A DNA stretch of 43,070 bases from Armatimonadota bacterium (GTDB lineage: Bacteria; Armatimonadota; JAAZEB01), in NCBI GenBank assembly GCA_012512265.1, contig JAAZEM010000049.1:1-43070 (forward strand), given 5' to 3'. How positions within the stretch are numbered: position 1 is the first letter of the stretch; each line of letters begins with the position of its first letter. The notes under the pieces are model-generated. The model did not search any database. It saw only the letters and a program-made list of their open reading frames with translations, and was not told the origin of the DNA. The position numbers were made by a program, and so were the translations under genes. Of this stretch, positions 17,085 to 25,332 are shown piece after piece.

Positions 17085-17648
17085 TCCCCCGCTTTCCTTC
17101 TCAATCCATGAGCGGCTGGCCGCGTTCCTTGCGCGCAGGGGGCGTGGGATCGATGGAATACCGCCGGCAGTTCGCATCCCCGGATCGAGGAGTGCCACGC
17201 CTCGCGCATCCCGCCAACCTCCCGGAGAGACCCCGGAGTGCCGTGGCAACGCGGCACCGTTCCCTCGCGCATGGTGCCTGGTGAGATGTGAGCGGCCAGC
17301 CGTCAGGCTTTGGACGGGATCGATTGGCTGCCAGGCTCTTTCTATGGAGCGGCGCACTCCTCCTTTGTTGAGTTCCGTATCTGCGGCCACCGACAGCCCA
17401 GCGAGTGGACTCTCCTCACGGAACGAGCACGCCCGTCATTTTACTTCTCCGACGCTCGGAAGGAGAGGGAAGGGGGTTGCGGCCACGCGTCGAATAAAGG
17501 CGTCAAAGCCGCTACGGACGACGGATGGAAGCGAGGTCGCGTCCATCCTGTGGCCCAGGTAAGGGGTCGTGTCGGTGTGCTCGCCGCAGGAGTACCCAAG
17601 ATCACAGACAGGATCACAGAGAGGGAGTCTATGAAAGAGAGGGAGTCT
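17085..17648. other. Divergent intergenic region upstream of the first H-X9-DG prepilin
   Basis: I recognise no gene in these 564 bases. The segment near 17540-17560 resembles the stretch upstream of the second prepilin (CATCCTG-x-GG-x-CCAGGT in both), so part of the leader was duplicated with the gene. Close to the gene, short tandem repeats precede the ribosome-binding site. No confident promoter boxes were found. Confidence 0.4.
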
Positions 17649-17654
17649 ATGAAA
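17619..17654 (+). repeat. Tandem 18-bp repeat duplicating ribosome-binding site and start codon
   Basis: The unit GAGAGGGAGTCTATGAAA occurs twice without interruption (17619-17636 and 17637-17654), each copy with an SD-like GAGAGGGAG and an in-frame ATG. Both starts would give the same prepilin, differing by six residues in the leader. A decayed version of the same duplication precedes the second prepilin. Confidence 0.85.
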
Positions 17655-18284
17655 AAGCGTGGCTTTACGCTCATCGAGTTGCTCGTCGTCATCGCGATTA
17701 TCGCCATATTGGCGGCGATCCTGTTCCCGGTCTTCGCGCGGGCGAGGGAGAACGCTCGCAAGTCCACCTGCCAGTCCAACATGAAGCAGATTGGATTGGC
17801 GACGATGCAGTACGCGCAGGATTACGACGAGTCCTACCACTTCGCCTATACTATCAATCCCACGGTGCGCTTCCCTGACCTGCTGCAGCCGTATCTGAAG
17901 AACAAGGACGTCTTTGTCTGCCCCAGCGACCCGGACGTGTGGGTGCCGATGACAGGACTGCGGCTGAGTTACATCTGCAACTACAGTCTCCATCCGCCCG
18001 GAGATTCCACCACGCCGACACCGATTCGCATGGCGCAGGTAGAACGCCCTTCCGAGACGATCTCCCTGGCCGAGAACGCGGATGGGGCCACTTCCAATCG
18101 CGAGCCGGATTGCCAGTACCACTGGGGGACCACCGGCAGCCAGGTCTCTTCGGGCTTCAACCTGTGGGCGCGCGTGGGCCTGATGCGGCATGTGGAAGGC
18201 GCCAACTACGTCTTCGCTGACGGGCATGTGAAGTGGATGAATCCGAATACGGCCAAGAATGAAAACGCCCACTGGAAGCGTTGA
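17649..18284 (+). CDS. Prepilin-like protein with H-X9-DG C-terminal motif (DUF1559-type), copy 1
   Basis: This 211-residue protein begins MKKRG followed by [19 protein letters not shown], a classic prepilin leader with cleavage after G5 and Glu at mature position 5. The neck [21 protein letters not shown] and the C-terminal [12 protein letters not shown] (H-X9-DG) identify the family of small pilin-like proteins abundant in Armatimonadota and Planctomycetota. They are processed by the prepilin peptidase and are probably displayed on the envelope; their role is unknown. The second of two in-frame ATGs (17631, 17649) is used because it gives the standard short leader. It is adjacent to a close paralogue. 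A strong hairpin ends the unit. Confidence 0.93.
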   Translation: MKKRGFTLIELLVVIAIIAILAAILFPVFARARENARKSTCQSNMKQIGLATMQYAQDYDESYHFAYTINPTVRFPDLLQPYLKNKDVFVCPSDPDVWVPMTGLRLSYICNYSLHPPGDSTTPTPIRMAQVERPSETISLAENADGATSNREPDCQYHWGTTGSQVSSGFNLWARVGLMRHVEGANYVFADGHVKWMNPNTAKNENAHWKR

Positions 18285-18619
18285 GCCCTGGCGTGCGGCG
18301 ATGCCCCCTTATCTCTTCGCGCGGGCCAGGGAGCGATAAGGGGGCATTCCGCGGTATCGGAGTCTGGCCACGCCTGGTTCTCGCGCATGCCTCTTCCCCT
18401 TAGCCCGCCCCCGCCTCCAGAAGATCCCCGGGCAGGGAATAAAGGAGATTGCTACCCCGCATCGAAATACCCAAGTGAGTCAGTGCCTTCGGGCGGAAAC
18501 GAGAAAGCGTTCATCCTGCGGTCCAGGTGATATGAAGGGCGCAGTACACTCGCCAGTGGCTGCTCGCCCTGGGCACCGGAAGATCACGGAGAGGTAGTCT
18601 AACGAGAACGAGGTGGTCT
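18285..18619 (+). other. Spacer between the two tandem prepilin genes
   Basis: These 335 bases hold the hairpin at 18301-18347 followed by the leader of the second prepilin. No gene is seen. The last 100 bases are related to the leader of the first prepilin, including the sequence near 18514-18530 and the GATCAC...GAG segment before the start codon. Confidence 0.5.
18301..18347 (+). terminator. Hairpin terminator after prepilin copy 1
   Basis: Perfect 13-bp arms, ATGCCCCCTTATC (18301-18313) and GATAAGGGGGCAT (18335-18347), flank a 21-base loop 16 bases past the stop codon. No long T tract follows. Confidence 0.6.
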
Positions 18620-19249
18620 ATGAGAAAACGCGGCTTTACTCTCATTGAATTGCTTGTCGTCATAGCGATCATTGCCATATTGGCGGCGATCCTGTTCCCG
18701 GTGTTTGCGCGGGCAAGGGAGAACGCGCGGAAGTCAAACTGCCAGTCCAACCTGAAGCAGATCGGGTTGGCGACGATGCAGTACGCGCAGGACTACGATG
18801 AGACCTACCATCTCGCATGGACCTTGAACCCGACGACGCGCTATCCCCGGCTGCTGCAGCCGTATATGAAGAACCTGGATGTCTTTGTCTGCCCCAGCGA
18901 CCCGGACGTGTGGGTGCCGGAGACAGGGCTGCGGATAAGCTACATCTGCAACTACAACCTCCATCCGTCTGGGGACGCGAACAAGAGTGTTAGCATGGCG
19001 GCGGTGAATCGCCCCTCCGAGACGATCTCCCTGGCCGAAAACGCGGATGGGGCGACCGCGAATCGCGCGCCGGATTGCGAGTATAACTGGGGGTGCAGCG
19101 GCGGCGCCGTCTCCTCGGGTTACAACCGGTGGGCGCGCGTGGGCCGGACGCGGCATTCGGAGGGCGCCAACTACATCTTCGCGGATGGGCATGTGAAGTG
19201 GCTGAAGCCGGACACGGCTGCCAATGAAGCCCTCCACTGGCAGCTCTGA
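18620..19249 (+). CDS. Prepilin-like protein with H-X9-DG C-terminal motif (DUF1559-type), copy 2
   Basis: This 209-residue protein is a clear paralogue of the preceding gene. It shares [19 protein letters not shown], [58 protein letters not shown] and a C-terminal [12 protein letters not shown]. Glu is present at mature position 5. The copies differ most in the central loop ([11 protein letters not shown] versus [11 protein letters not shown]) and near WARVG. The start ATG follows GAGGTGGTCT. A degenerate upstream copy of the RBS module (GAGGTAGTCTAACGAG) has lost its ATG. It probably arose by tandem duplication of gene plus leader. Confidence 0.93.
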   Translation: MRKRGFTLIELLVVIAIIAILAAILFPVFARARENARKSNCQSNLKQIGLATMQYAQDYDETYHLAWTLNPTTRYPRLLQPYMKNLDVFVCPSDPDVWVPETGLRISYICNYNLHPSGDANKSVSMAAVNRPSETISLAENADGATANRAPDCEYNWGCSGGAVSSGYNRWARVGRTRHSEGANYIFADGHVKWLKPDTAANEALHWQL

Positions 19250-19281
19250 GCACTCTGAGCGTTCTGACGTCTTCTCCCTCC

Positions 19282-19327
19282 GGGAACCCCGCGCCTACAG
19301 CCCATGCGCTGTAGGCGCGGGGTTCCC
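19282..19327. terminator. 20-bp perfect hairpin between convergent prepilin and radical SAM genes
   Basis: The arms at 19282-19301 and 19308-19327 are exact complements around a 6-base loop (CCATGC). It is the strongest classical stem-loop in the window, placed 32 bases after the prepilin stop. The downstream plus-strand sequence (CCATTTCG) is only weakly T-rich. Confidence 0.7.
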
Positions 19328-19395
19328 CCATTTCGTCCTGCTGCATCCACATCCCCGGGGCAAGATGCCCCAGGCCCGTGCCGAGCGCCAGCCAG

Positions 19396-20616
19396 CTATT
19401 CCCCGGAGATCTCCTCCTCCGTGAGGTAGCATGCCGGATCAGGCGCCCAGGGATCGCCGGTCACGGCGAGGGCGCGGACGCGGAAACTCCCCCCGCACAT
19501 CTTCAGGAAGCGGCAGCGAGAGCACTTCCCTTTCAAGAGCGGCAGGCGATTCTTCAGGCCGGCCATCAGGGGGTCGGTGGTATCCATCCAGATCTCGCTA
19601 AACGGGCGCTCGCGCACGTTGCCGAAGGTGTGCTGCTGCCAGAACTGGTCCGGGTGTACGTTGCCCTGCGGGTCGATATTGCCGAAACCGACGCCCGACG
19701 AGTTGGCGCCGCCGCCGTTCCATTCGAGGAGGCGGCGCGCCTCCTCCGCGCGCTTGGGGTCCGTCTGGCACAGGCGGAGATAGAGGTAAGGGCCATCCAC
19801 GTGGTTATCCACGGTGAGAATATCGATGCCGAGGCCGCGGCGATGGAAGTCGAGCGTGTGTTCCAGGATGATATCCATCGCCCGGCGGGTCTCCGCATGG
19901 CTGAGGTCGTCACGGGTCATATCGTTGCCACGTCCGGCATAGACGAGATGGTAGAAGCAGGCGCGCTGGATTCCTTCCTCCTCAATGAAGCGGAAGATGG
20001 CGTGTAGATCCTGGTAGTTGCGCCGGGTGAGCGTCAGGCGCAAGCCCACCTTCTGGCCCACCGCCATGCAGTTTCGGATCCCGCGCACCGCGCGCTCGAA
20101 GGCGCCCGGCATGCCGCGGAAGCGGTCGTTCGTCTCCCCGATGCCGTCGAGCGAGATCCCGACATAGTTGAAGCCGGCCTCGCGGATGCGGGCAGCCATC
20201 GCCTCATCAATCAGCGTGCCGTTGGTCGAGAGGGTGATCCGCAGGTTCCGGGCGCGGGCATGGGCCGCCAGCGTGAAAAGGTCGGGCCGTATCAGCGGCT
20301 CCCCGCCCGAGAAAAGGAGTGCCGGGATCCGAAAATCGGCCAGGTCGTCAATGAGCGCCATGCCCTCTTCCGTGGTCAGCTCCCCTGGGTAGTGCCGGTT
20401 GGCGGAGTCGGTGTAGCAATGCACGCACGCCAGATTGCAGCGCCGGCAGATGTTCCACGCGACGACGGGGCGCCGGTCCGAGGCCGAGGGAGGCGCCGCG
20501 TGCGCGGGGCCCTCGGTGGGGTGTGGATTCCCGTGCGCCGGACCCCGGCGGTGACCGTAGCGGATCGGGTCGCCGGTGGTGTCTCTGCCGCAGAAAAGTT
20601 TCGTGACGTCGATCAA
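19396..20616 (-). CDS. ahbC: Radical SAM protein, probable 12,18-didecarboxysiroheme deacetylase
   Basis: The 406-residue protein opens with MIDVTKLFCG, a block typical of AhbC, followed by the radical SAM cluster C60-x3-C64-x2-C67 (CRRCNLACVHC). Other family blocks are ELTTEEGMALIDDLADF, LLFSGGEPL, STNGTLI, YVGISLDG, RACFYHLVYAGRG, ILTVDNHVDGPY, HPDQFWQQHTFGNVRERPFSEIW, and a second cysteine set C365, C368, C374, C396. AhbC removes acetate side chains of didecarboxysiroheme to give iron-coproporphyrin III in the siroheme-dependent heme pathway. The start is TTG (20614-20616) with GGGAGA upstream; no ATG or GTG gives the conserved N-terminus. No ahbA/B/D gene is nearby, so the assignment rests on sequence alone. 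Confidence 0.75.
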   Translation of the reverse strand: MIDVTKLFCGRDTTGDPIRYGHRRGPAHGNPHPTEGPAHAAPPSASDRRPVVAWNICRRCNLACVHCYTDSANRHYPGELTTEEGMALIDDLADFRIPALLFSGGEPLIRPDLFTLAAHARARNLRITLSTNGTLIDEAMAARIREAGFNYVGISLDGIGETNDRFRGMPGAFERAVRGIRNCMAVGQKVGLRLTLTRRNYQDLHAIFRFIEEEGIQRACFYHLVYAGRGNDMTRDDLSHAETRRAMDIILEHTLDFHRRGLGIDILTVDNHVDGPYLYLRLCQTDPKRAEEARRLLEWNGGGANSSGVGFGNIDPQGNVHPDQFWQQHTFGNVRERPFSEIWMDTTDPLMAGLKNRLPLLKGKCSRCRFLKMCGGSFRVRALAVTGDPWAPDPACYLTEEEISGE

Positions 20617-20928
20617 GGGCTTTCTCCCAGGCGTTGCGCAGGTGTATTTGCTCGCGGGGGCAGCAGGCGCGGTATCGACCAGGGCGTCCTGGCGGCGGGG
20701 TTCACCAGGCACCGCGGGGCGTGGCACGCCTCTCTCACGATTCTTCGCCGCTCCGGGAGAGGATCCTGCGCAACAGCGCGAGGGCAGGCACCGGCTTCGA
20801 TCTCGTTGCCTGGTTTCTTGACAACCTGCGCGCGCGCGTGCTATAGTGGGTCTGCCTATTAGGCGAGTGTGTTGTCCCCAGGCGGTTTGGCCGGTTGCCC
20901 TCGATTGGTGCGGCAAGGAGATACCCGA
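20617..20928. other. Divergent intergenic region between ahbC-like gene and the pilus locus
   Basis: No gene is seen in these 312 bases. They contain the strong plus-strand promoter at 20818-20845. The pilT leader is about 78 bases long and ends with AAGGAG (20915-20920) before GTG 20929. A minus-strand promoter for the radical SAM gene could not be assigned. Confidence 0.5.
20818..20845 (+). promoter_or_regulatory. Sigma-70 promoter of the pilus locus
   Basis: TTGACA (20818-20823) is an exact -35 consensus, spaced 16 bases from TATAGT (20840-20845), five of six matches to the -10 box. It faces pilT, whose start codon is 84 bases further on, and is the best promoter in the window. Confidence 0.8.
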
Positions 20929-22059
20929 GTGGATATCGCAGAGCTGTTGATGCTGACCGTCGAGAAGAACGGTTCTGACCTCCATCTGAATGTGGGGGCG
21001 CCTCCTTGCATCCGTGTTCATGGCGAGATGGAGCCCCAGGAGTATCCCGAGCTTACCAAGGATGATATCCATGGTATGCTCTACGATATCATGACGGATG
21101 CCCAAAAGAGCCGCTTCGAGGAGACGCGAGACCTGGACTTCTCCGTCGAGCTGGGGGGCGTGGGCCGGTTTCGCGTGAATGTGTTGATGACCCGCCGTGG
21201 CGAGGGCGCCGTTTTCCGCACCATTCCCACCAAGATTAAGTCGGTGGATGAGCTGGGCCTCCCCAGTGTGTGCCGGGAGCTGACGAAGCCGGAACGCGGC
21301 CTGGTATTGGTGACCGGGCCGACGGGCTCTGGAAAATCGACCACCCTGGCCGCAATGATCGACCTGATCAACGAGACCCGCCGGGGACATATCTTGACGA
21401 TTGAAGACCCCATCGAGTTTGTCCACCAACATAAGAAGTGCCTGGTGACCCAGCGAGAGGTAGGCCCGCATACATCCAGTTTCGCCACCGCGTTGCGCGC
21501 CGCTCTGCGCGAGGACCCCGATGTGATCCTCGTGGGCGAGATGCGCGATTATGAAACCATCTCTCTTGCGGTGACCGCTGCCGAAACGGGCCACTTGGTG
21601 TTTGGCACGCTGCACACCAGCTCGGCGCATCAGACCATCGACCGGATTATTGACGTTTTTCCGGAGGCGCAGCAGAACCAGATCCGTACTCAGCTCGCGG
21701 AGTCGATCCAGGGCGTGCTGTCGCAGGCGCTTCTGCGCACTGCCGATGGCAAGGGCCGCGTCTGCGCGGTTGAGGTGATGGTGGGCGTGCCGGCGGTGCG
21801 CAACCTCATTCGTGAGGGGAAAACCTTCCAGATCCCGTCGATCCTGCAGACCGGCCAATCGGATGGGATGCAGACGATGGATAGCTGCCTCATCAACCTG
21901 GTGAAGAGCGGGAAGGTGCATCGCGATGAGGCGTTGCCACTCGTGACGGATAAGGATACCTTCAACAAGCAGGTGGGCATGGGCGGCGCTCCGAGTGCGG
22001 GCATGGGCATACCGATGGGCGCCCCCGCGATGGGATTGAACCTGCCTCCGCGACGCTAG
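20929..22059 (+). CDS. pilT: Type IV pilus retraction ATPase PilT
   Basis: This 376-residue hexameric ATPase powers pilus retraction at the cytoplasmic face. Visible elements are the N-terminal PilT domain (SDLHLNVGAPPCIRVHGEM), Walker A at 130-138 (GPTGSGKST), LTIEDPIEFVH, the Asp box/Walker B region (DPDVILVGEMRD), LVFGTLHTSSA, and the PilT-specific VRNLIREGK near residue 285. The C-terminal tail is glycine/methionine-rich and about 25 residues longer than usual. The start is GTG 20929 because AAGGAG lies eight bases upstream and it begins the conserved MDIAELL; the upstream frame is the leader. It is the first gene of the pilus locus. Confidence 0.95.
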   Translation: MDIAELLMLTVEKNGSDLHLNVGAPPCIRVHGEMEPQEYPELTKDDIHGMLYDIMTDAQKSRFEETRDLDFSVELGGVGRFRVNVLMTRRGEGAVFRTIPTKIKSVDELGLPSVCRELTKPERGLVLVTGPTGSGKSTTLAAMIDLINETRRGHILTIEDPIEFVHQHKKCLVTQREVGPHTSSFATALRAALREDPDVILVGEMRDYETISLAVTAAETGHLVFGTLHTSSAHQTIDRIIDVFPEAQQNQIRTQLAESIQGVLSQALLRTADGKGRVCAVEVMVGVPAVRNLIREGKTFQIPSILQTGQSDGMQTMDSCLINLVKSGKVHRDEALPLVTDKDTFNKQVGMGGAPSAGMGIPMGAPAMGLNLPPRR

Positions 22060-22112
22060 GATTCTCGGGCCAGGGATCTGGGGAGCGGAACACGTCATAG
22101 GAGAATGTGGGC

Positions 22113-23201
22113 GTGATCAACCTGCAAGCGCTTTTCGATGAGGCCGACCGCCGTAACGTCGCAGATATCTACCTGAAGGTGGGTTCTCCGGCGATGATCC
22201 GGGCCGAAGGCCGAACGCTTCCCTTTGATGACCATGTGCTGGCCGCCGAGGAGACACGGGCGGTCGCGCTCGAGATCATGGGCGAGGCACGGATGCGCGA
22301 GTTCGAAAAGACCCAGGAGATGAACCTGGCCTACTCGGTTCCTGGGGTCGGCCGCTTCCGCTGCAACGCCTTCATGCAGCGCGGCACCGTGGCGATGGTG
22401 ATGCGCCGGGTGAAAGATGATGTGCCCACGCTGGAAGAGCTGAATCTGCCCAAGCAGCTCGCCAAGCTGGTGATGGAAGAGCGCGGGCTCATCCTGGTGA
22501 CGGGCGCGACCGGCTCCGGAAAGTCGACCACGCTCGCCGCGATGATCGACTACCGGAACACCCACGCCGAGGGCCATATCCTCACCCTTGAGGACCCGGT
22601 GGAGTTTCTCCATCGGGATAAGAAGAGCATCGTCTGCCAGCGTGAGATCGGCACTGATACCGAGTCGTTCGCTCAGGCACTCAAGAATGCCCTGCGTCAG
22701 ACGCCAGATGTGATCCTCATCGGCGAGATGCGCGACCGCGAGAGCGTCAAAGCGGCCCTCGATTTTGCGGAGACAGGCCACCTGGTCCTCAGCACGCTCC
22801 ACTCCAACAACGCCAATCAAACGATCGAGCGCGTGCTTCAGTTCTTCCCCGCAGAAGAGCATCCCCAGATCCTGCACCATCTTGCCAATAATCTGCGCGG
22901 CATCATCTCCCAGCGGTTATTGCGCAAGGCCGATGGCTCTGGCCGCGTCGCCGCGATTGAGATCATGATCGCCACTCAGCGCATTAAGGATATTCTGAGA
23001 AGCGGCGAGTTGATCAAACTGAAAGCAACCATCGAACAGGGCCAGAACGAGGGGATGCAGACGTTTGACCAGCACCTCTACCAACTGCACAAGGTCGAAA
23101 ACGTGATCAGCCTTGAAGATGCCCTGGCTGCTGCGGATAGTCCCAACGACCTCCGCTTGCGGATCCGTGGCCTCTCTTCAGGAGGCTTGACCGTATCGTA
23201 G
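22113..23201 (+). CDS. Second PilT-family ATPase (PilU-like)
   Basis: This 362-residue PilT paralogue has ADIYLKVGSPAMIR at the N-terminus, Walker A at 131-139 (GATGSGKST), LTLEDPVEFLH, TPDVILIGEMRDRE and LVLSTLHSNNA. It lacks the PilT IRNLIREGK motif; RIKDILRSGEL is there instead, as in PilU-type accessory ATPases that assist retraction. GTG 22113 gives nine bases from AGGAG; GTG 22107 would be only three bases away. It follows pilT by 53 bases and is co-oriented with the rest of the pilus locus. Confidence 0.88.
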   Translation: MINLQALFDEADRRNVADIYLKVGSPAMIRAEGRTLPFDDHVLAAEETRAVALEIMGEARMREFEKTQEMNLAYSVPGVGRFRCNAFMQRGTVAMVMRRVKDDVPTLEELNLPKQLAKLVMEERGLILVTGATGSGKSTTLAAMIDYRNTHAEGHILTLEDPVEFLHRDKKSIVCQREIGTDTESFAQALKNALRQTPDVILIGEMRDRESVKAALDFAETGHLVLSTLHSNNANQTIERVLQFFPAEEHPQILHHLANNLRGIISQRLLRKADGSGRVAAIEIMIATQRIKDILRSGELIKLKATIEQGQNEGMQTFDQHLYQLHKVENVISLEDALAAADSPNDLRLRIRGLSSGGLTVS

Positions 23202-23333
23202 GGAAGGCGAAGCCTTGAACATGGAGGGAGCGCCAACACGCTTCCTGCCGCTCCCCGACAGGGTGGCGGGCGCACTCGTGGGGCGGGGAGTTCGTCCGGG
23301 TAGCTTGCGGCAATGGCCCGGATTGGGGATGGC

Positions 23334-24575
23334 ATGGGTCTGTTCGGCGGAAGCTCGATAGTCGGTCTGGACATCGGCACCAGCAGCATCAAGGCGGTCC
23401 GGCTGCAGGCGGCCAAGAACGGCTGGGATATCGTCGCAGCCGCGCGAGTGGAAACGCCGAGAGGCGCCGTTGCCGACGGGATGATTGCCGATGAGCGGGC
23501 CCTGTTGCCCGCGATGCATCACCTCTTTGCCCAGATCAGGGCGCGCCGGTCCGCGGTGATCGCCGCAGTCAACTTCACGTCCGGGGTGTCGGTGCGCCGG
23601 GTGGGGCTGCCGGTGCTCACTCCCGAGGCCCTCCGCAAGCAGATCCAGACGCAACCAGACCTGTTCGGCCTCAGCCCGGGGACCGAGCAGATCCACGATT
23701 TCGAGATATTGGGAACGCACGGCGAGGGCACGGCCGCGCAGATGGATACGCTCCTCGTCTCCGCGCAGCGCACCGCCGTTGAATGCCGGCTGCACCTCCT
23801 CGAGAGTGCCGGCCTCGAGCCGGTGGCGATGGATATCGAGCCGTTCGCGTTGATGCGCTCCCTGGTAGAGGTCAACCCGGCGCTCTCCGGATTGCGGGGC
23901 GCTATCGGCATTCTCGACCTGGGTGCGGTGCATACCGATGTGACGGTGGTGCGCGGCACGAACTACATCTTCACGCGCGCCATCCCACTGGGGGGTAATT
24001 CGTTCACCGCGGTGGTACAGCAAGCCCTTGAGTGCACCCTGGAGAAGGCGGAGAAGCTCAAGACCGAGATCGACCTGAACTGGCTGCTTCAGGGGCCCGG
24101 CGAGCAGGCCGATACCCCGGCGTATCAGGCGACGGCGGCGATCAAATCGGTGTTGGATGACCTCCTGCGAGAAGTCCGCAACTCGATCCTCTTCTACCAG
24201 TCCCAGCTTCCGGATGATGACGTGGAGGATGGGATGGTGGCGATGATCCTCCTTGCCGGGGGAACAGCGCTGATGAAGGGCCTGCCGGAGTATATGCAGG
24301 CGGCGTTCTCTCTTCAGGTGCAACGCGCCGATTGCTCCTGGAGCCTTCCCTATCGCATTGCCTTGCGCGATGGGAACCTCGGACCGGAAGAATCGCCCCT
24401 CTATGCCCTGGCCGCAGGATTGGCGGCTCGTGAGCCTGTCGAGCAGGCACGGCGGGAGACCGCCAATGGCGGTAAGCGGCGCGCCCGGGGAAAGAAGGCA
24501 GACGCGGAACCGGCGCCTGCCCAGGTAGAAGAGCCGGCACAGCCCGATGAGCCCGGCGATGAAGCGAGCCAGTAG
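23334..24575 (+). CDS. pilM: Type IV pilus assembly protein PilM
   Basis: This 413-residue actin-like cytoplasmic protein forms the inner ring that binds the PilN N-terminus. ATPase-fold motifs are IVGLDIGTSSIKAV (phosphate 1), GILDLGAVHTDVTVV (phosphate 2) and ILLAGGTALMKGLPEY (adenosine). The last 50 residues are rich in Lys, Ala, Pro and Glu and are an extra tail. ATG 23334 gives the standard MGLFGG start and follows GGGGATGGC; ATG 23313, seven codons earlier, lacks a ribosome-binding site. It precedes pilN by 24 bases. Confidence 0.94.
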   Translation: MGLFGGSSIVGLDIGTSSIKAVRLQAAKNGWDIVAAARVETPRGAVADGMIADERALLPAMHHLFAQIRARRSAVIAAVNFTSGVSVRRVGLPVLTPEALRKQIQTQPDLFGLSPGTEQIHDFEILGTHGEGTAAQMDTLLVSAQRTAVECRLHLLESAGLEPVAMDIEPFALMRSLVEVNPALSGLRGAIGILDLGAVHTDVTVVRGTNYIFTRAIPLGGNSFTAVVQQALECTLEKAEKLKTEIDLNWLLQGPGEQADTPAYQATAAIKSVLDDLLREVRNSILFYQSQLPDDDVEDGMVAMILLAGGTALMKGLPEYMQAAFSLQVQRADCSWSLPYRIALRDGNLGPEESPLYALAAGLAAREPVEQARRETANGGKRRARGKKADAEPAPAQVEEPAQPDEPGDEASQ

Positions 24576-24599
24576 GATGGACGCGGGTGGGAGTAGCGC

Positions 24600-25313
24600 A
24601 TGCCGTCGGTGAACCTGATATGGGAGCAACGGCTCGTCCAGCGGAAGCACCAGCGCATTGCCACGTTGCTGCTGGCCGTGATCGGCATCGGTCTTCTGGT
24701 CATTGCTGAGGAGGTCGTGCGCACGGCCATGAAGCGCCGGGAGTGCGTGGCCGGCATTCAGAAGTGCGAGGAGCGAATCAAACAGGCAAGGCCACTGGCG
24801 GATCGGAACCGCGAGCTTCAAACCCAAATCGCCGCCCTGGAGCCGACCGTGGCCCTGGTCAAAGATGCCCAGCGAATTACGCTGCGTTGGGTGGGCCTTA
24901 TGGGAGAGCTCGACGCCAGTGTGCCGACTCCGGGGCCAGTATATCTCACCCAGCTCAACTTCTCCACGGGGGAAGCGAGCGCCGGGAAGCAGGTGCGGCC
25001 TGGCACCATCGGCACGCTGAACCTGTCGGGGGTGGCCCGGAGCTATCCCCAGATCGCTCAGATGATGAGGCGCCTGTCGGCGCAGGCCCATCTGCGCGAG
25101 GTGCGGCTTCTGCAGGCACAGGCGCTATCGGAAGAGGGGCAGATACGCTTCTCCTGCCGGGCCCAGTTTCATATTCCGGAAGATGAGGAGGCCCGGCTGG
25201 CGGTGAATGTCGAGGAGCAGGTGGCACAACGAGATTACACTGCCGTCGTTCAGAGGGCAGGGGAGAAGACGGTGCTCCACCGCACTCCCCTGACCGACGG
25301 GGAGACGCAGTAG
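24600..25313 (+). CDS. pilN: Type IV pilus inner-membrane protein PilN
   Basis: This 237-residue bitopic protein has a short cytoplasmic N-terminus beginning MPSVNLI (the PilM-binding SINLLP-like motif), one membrane helix (about 20-38), a coiled coil (about 41-85), and a periplasmic ferredoxin-like domain (GPVYLTQLNFS...LNLSGVARSYPQIAQMMRRLS). It should pair with PilO to link the cytoplasmic and outer-membrane parts of the pilus machine. A GGGAG ribosome-binding site precedes ATG 24600. It lies 19 bases before pilO. Confidence 0.92.
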   Translation: MPSVNLIWEQRLVQRKHQRIATLLLAVIGIGLLVIAEEVVRTAMKRRECVAGIQKCEERIKQARPLADRNRELQTQIAALEPTVALVKDAQRITLRWVGLMGELDASVPTPGPVYLTQLNFSTGEASAGKQVRPGTIGTLNLSGVARSYPQIAQMMRRLSAQAHLREVRLLQAQALSEEGQIRFSCRAQFHIPEDEEARLAVNVEEQVAQRDYTAVVQRAGEKTVLHRTPLTDGETQ

Positions 25314-25332
25314 CAGTCGCCGGCAGGGGGAA

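Noticed and set aside
20869-20928. N-terminal extension of PilT beginning at the upstream in-frame codon
   Set aside because: It starts only 24 bases after the -10 box, has no ribosome-binding site, and its sequence is not PilT-like; GTG 20929 has a good site.
23178-25091. 637-codon open frame on the minus strand across pilM and pilN
   Set aside because: Antisense shadow caused by high GC; the plus-strand products are clear PilM and PilN.
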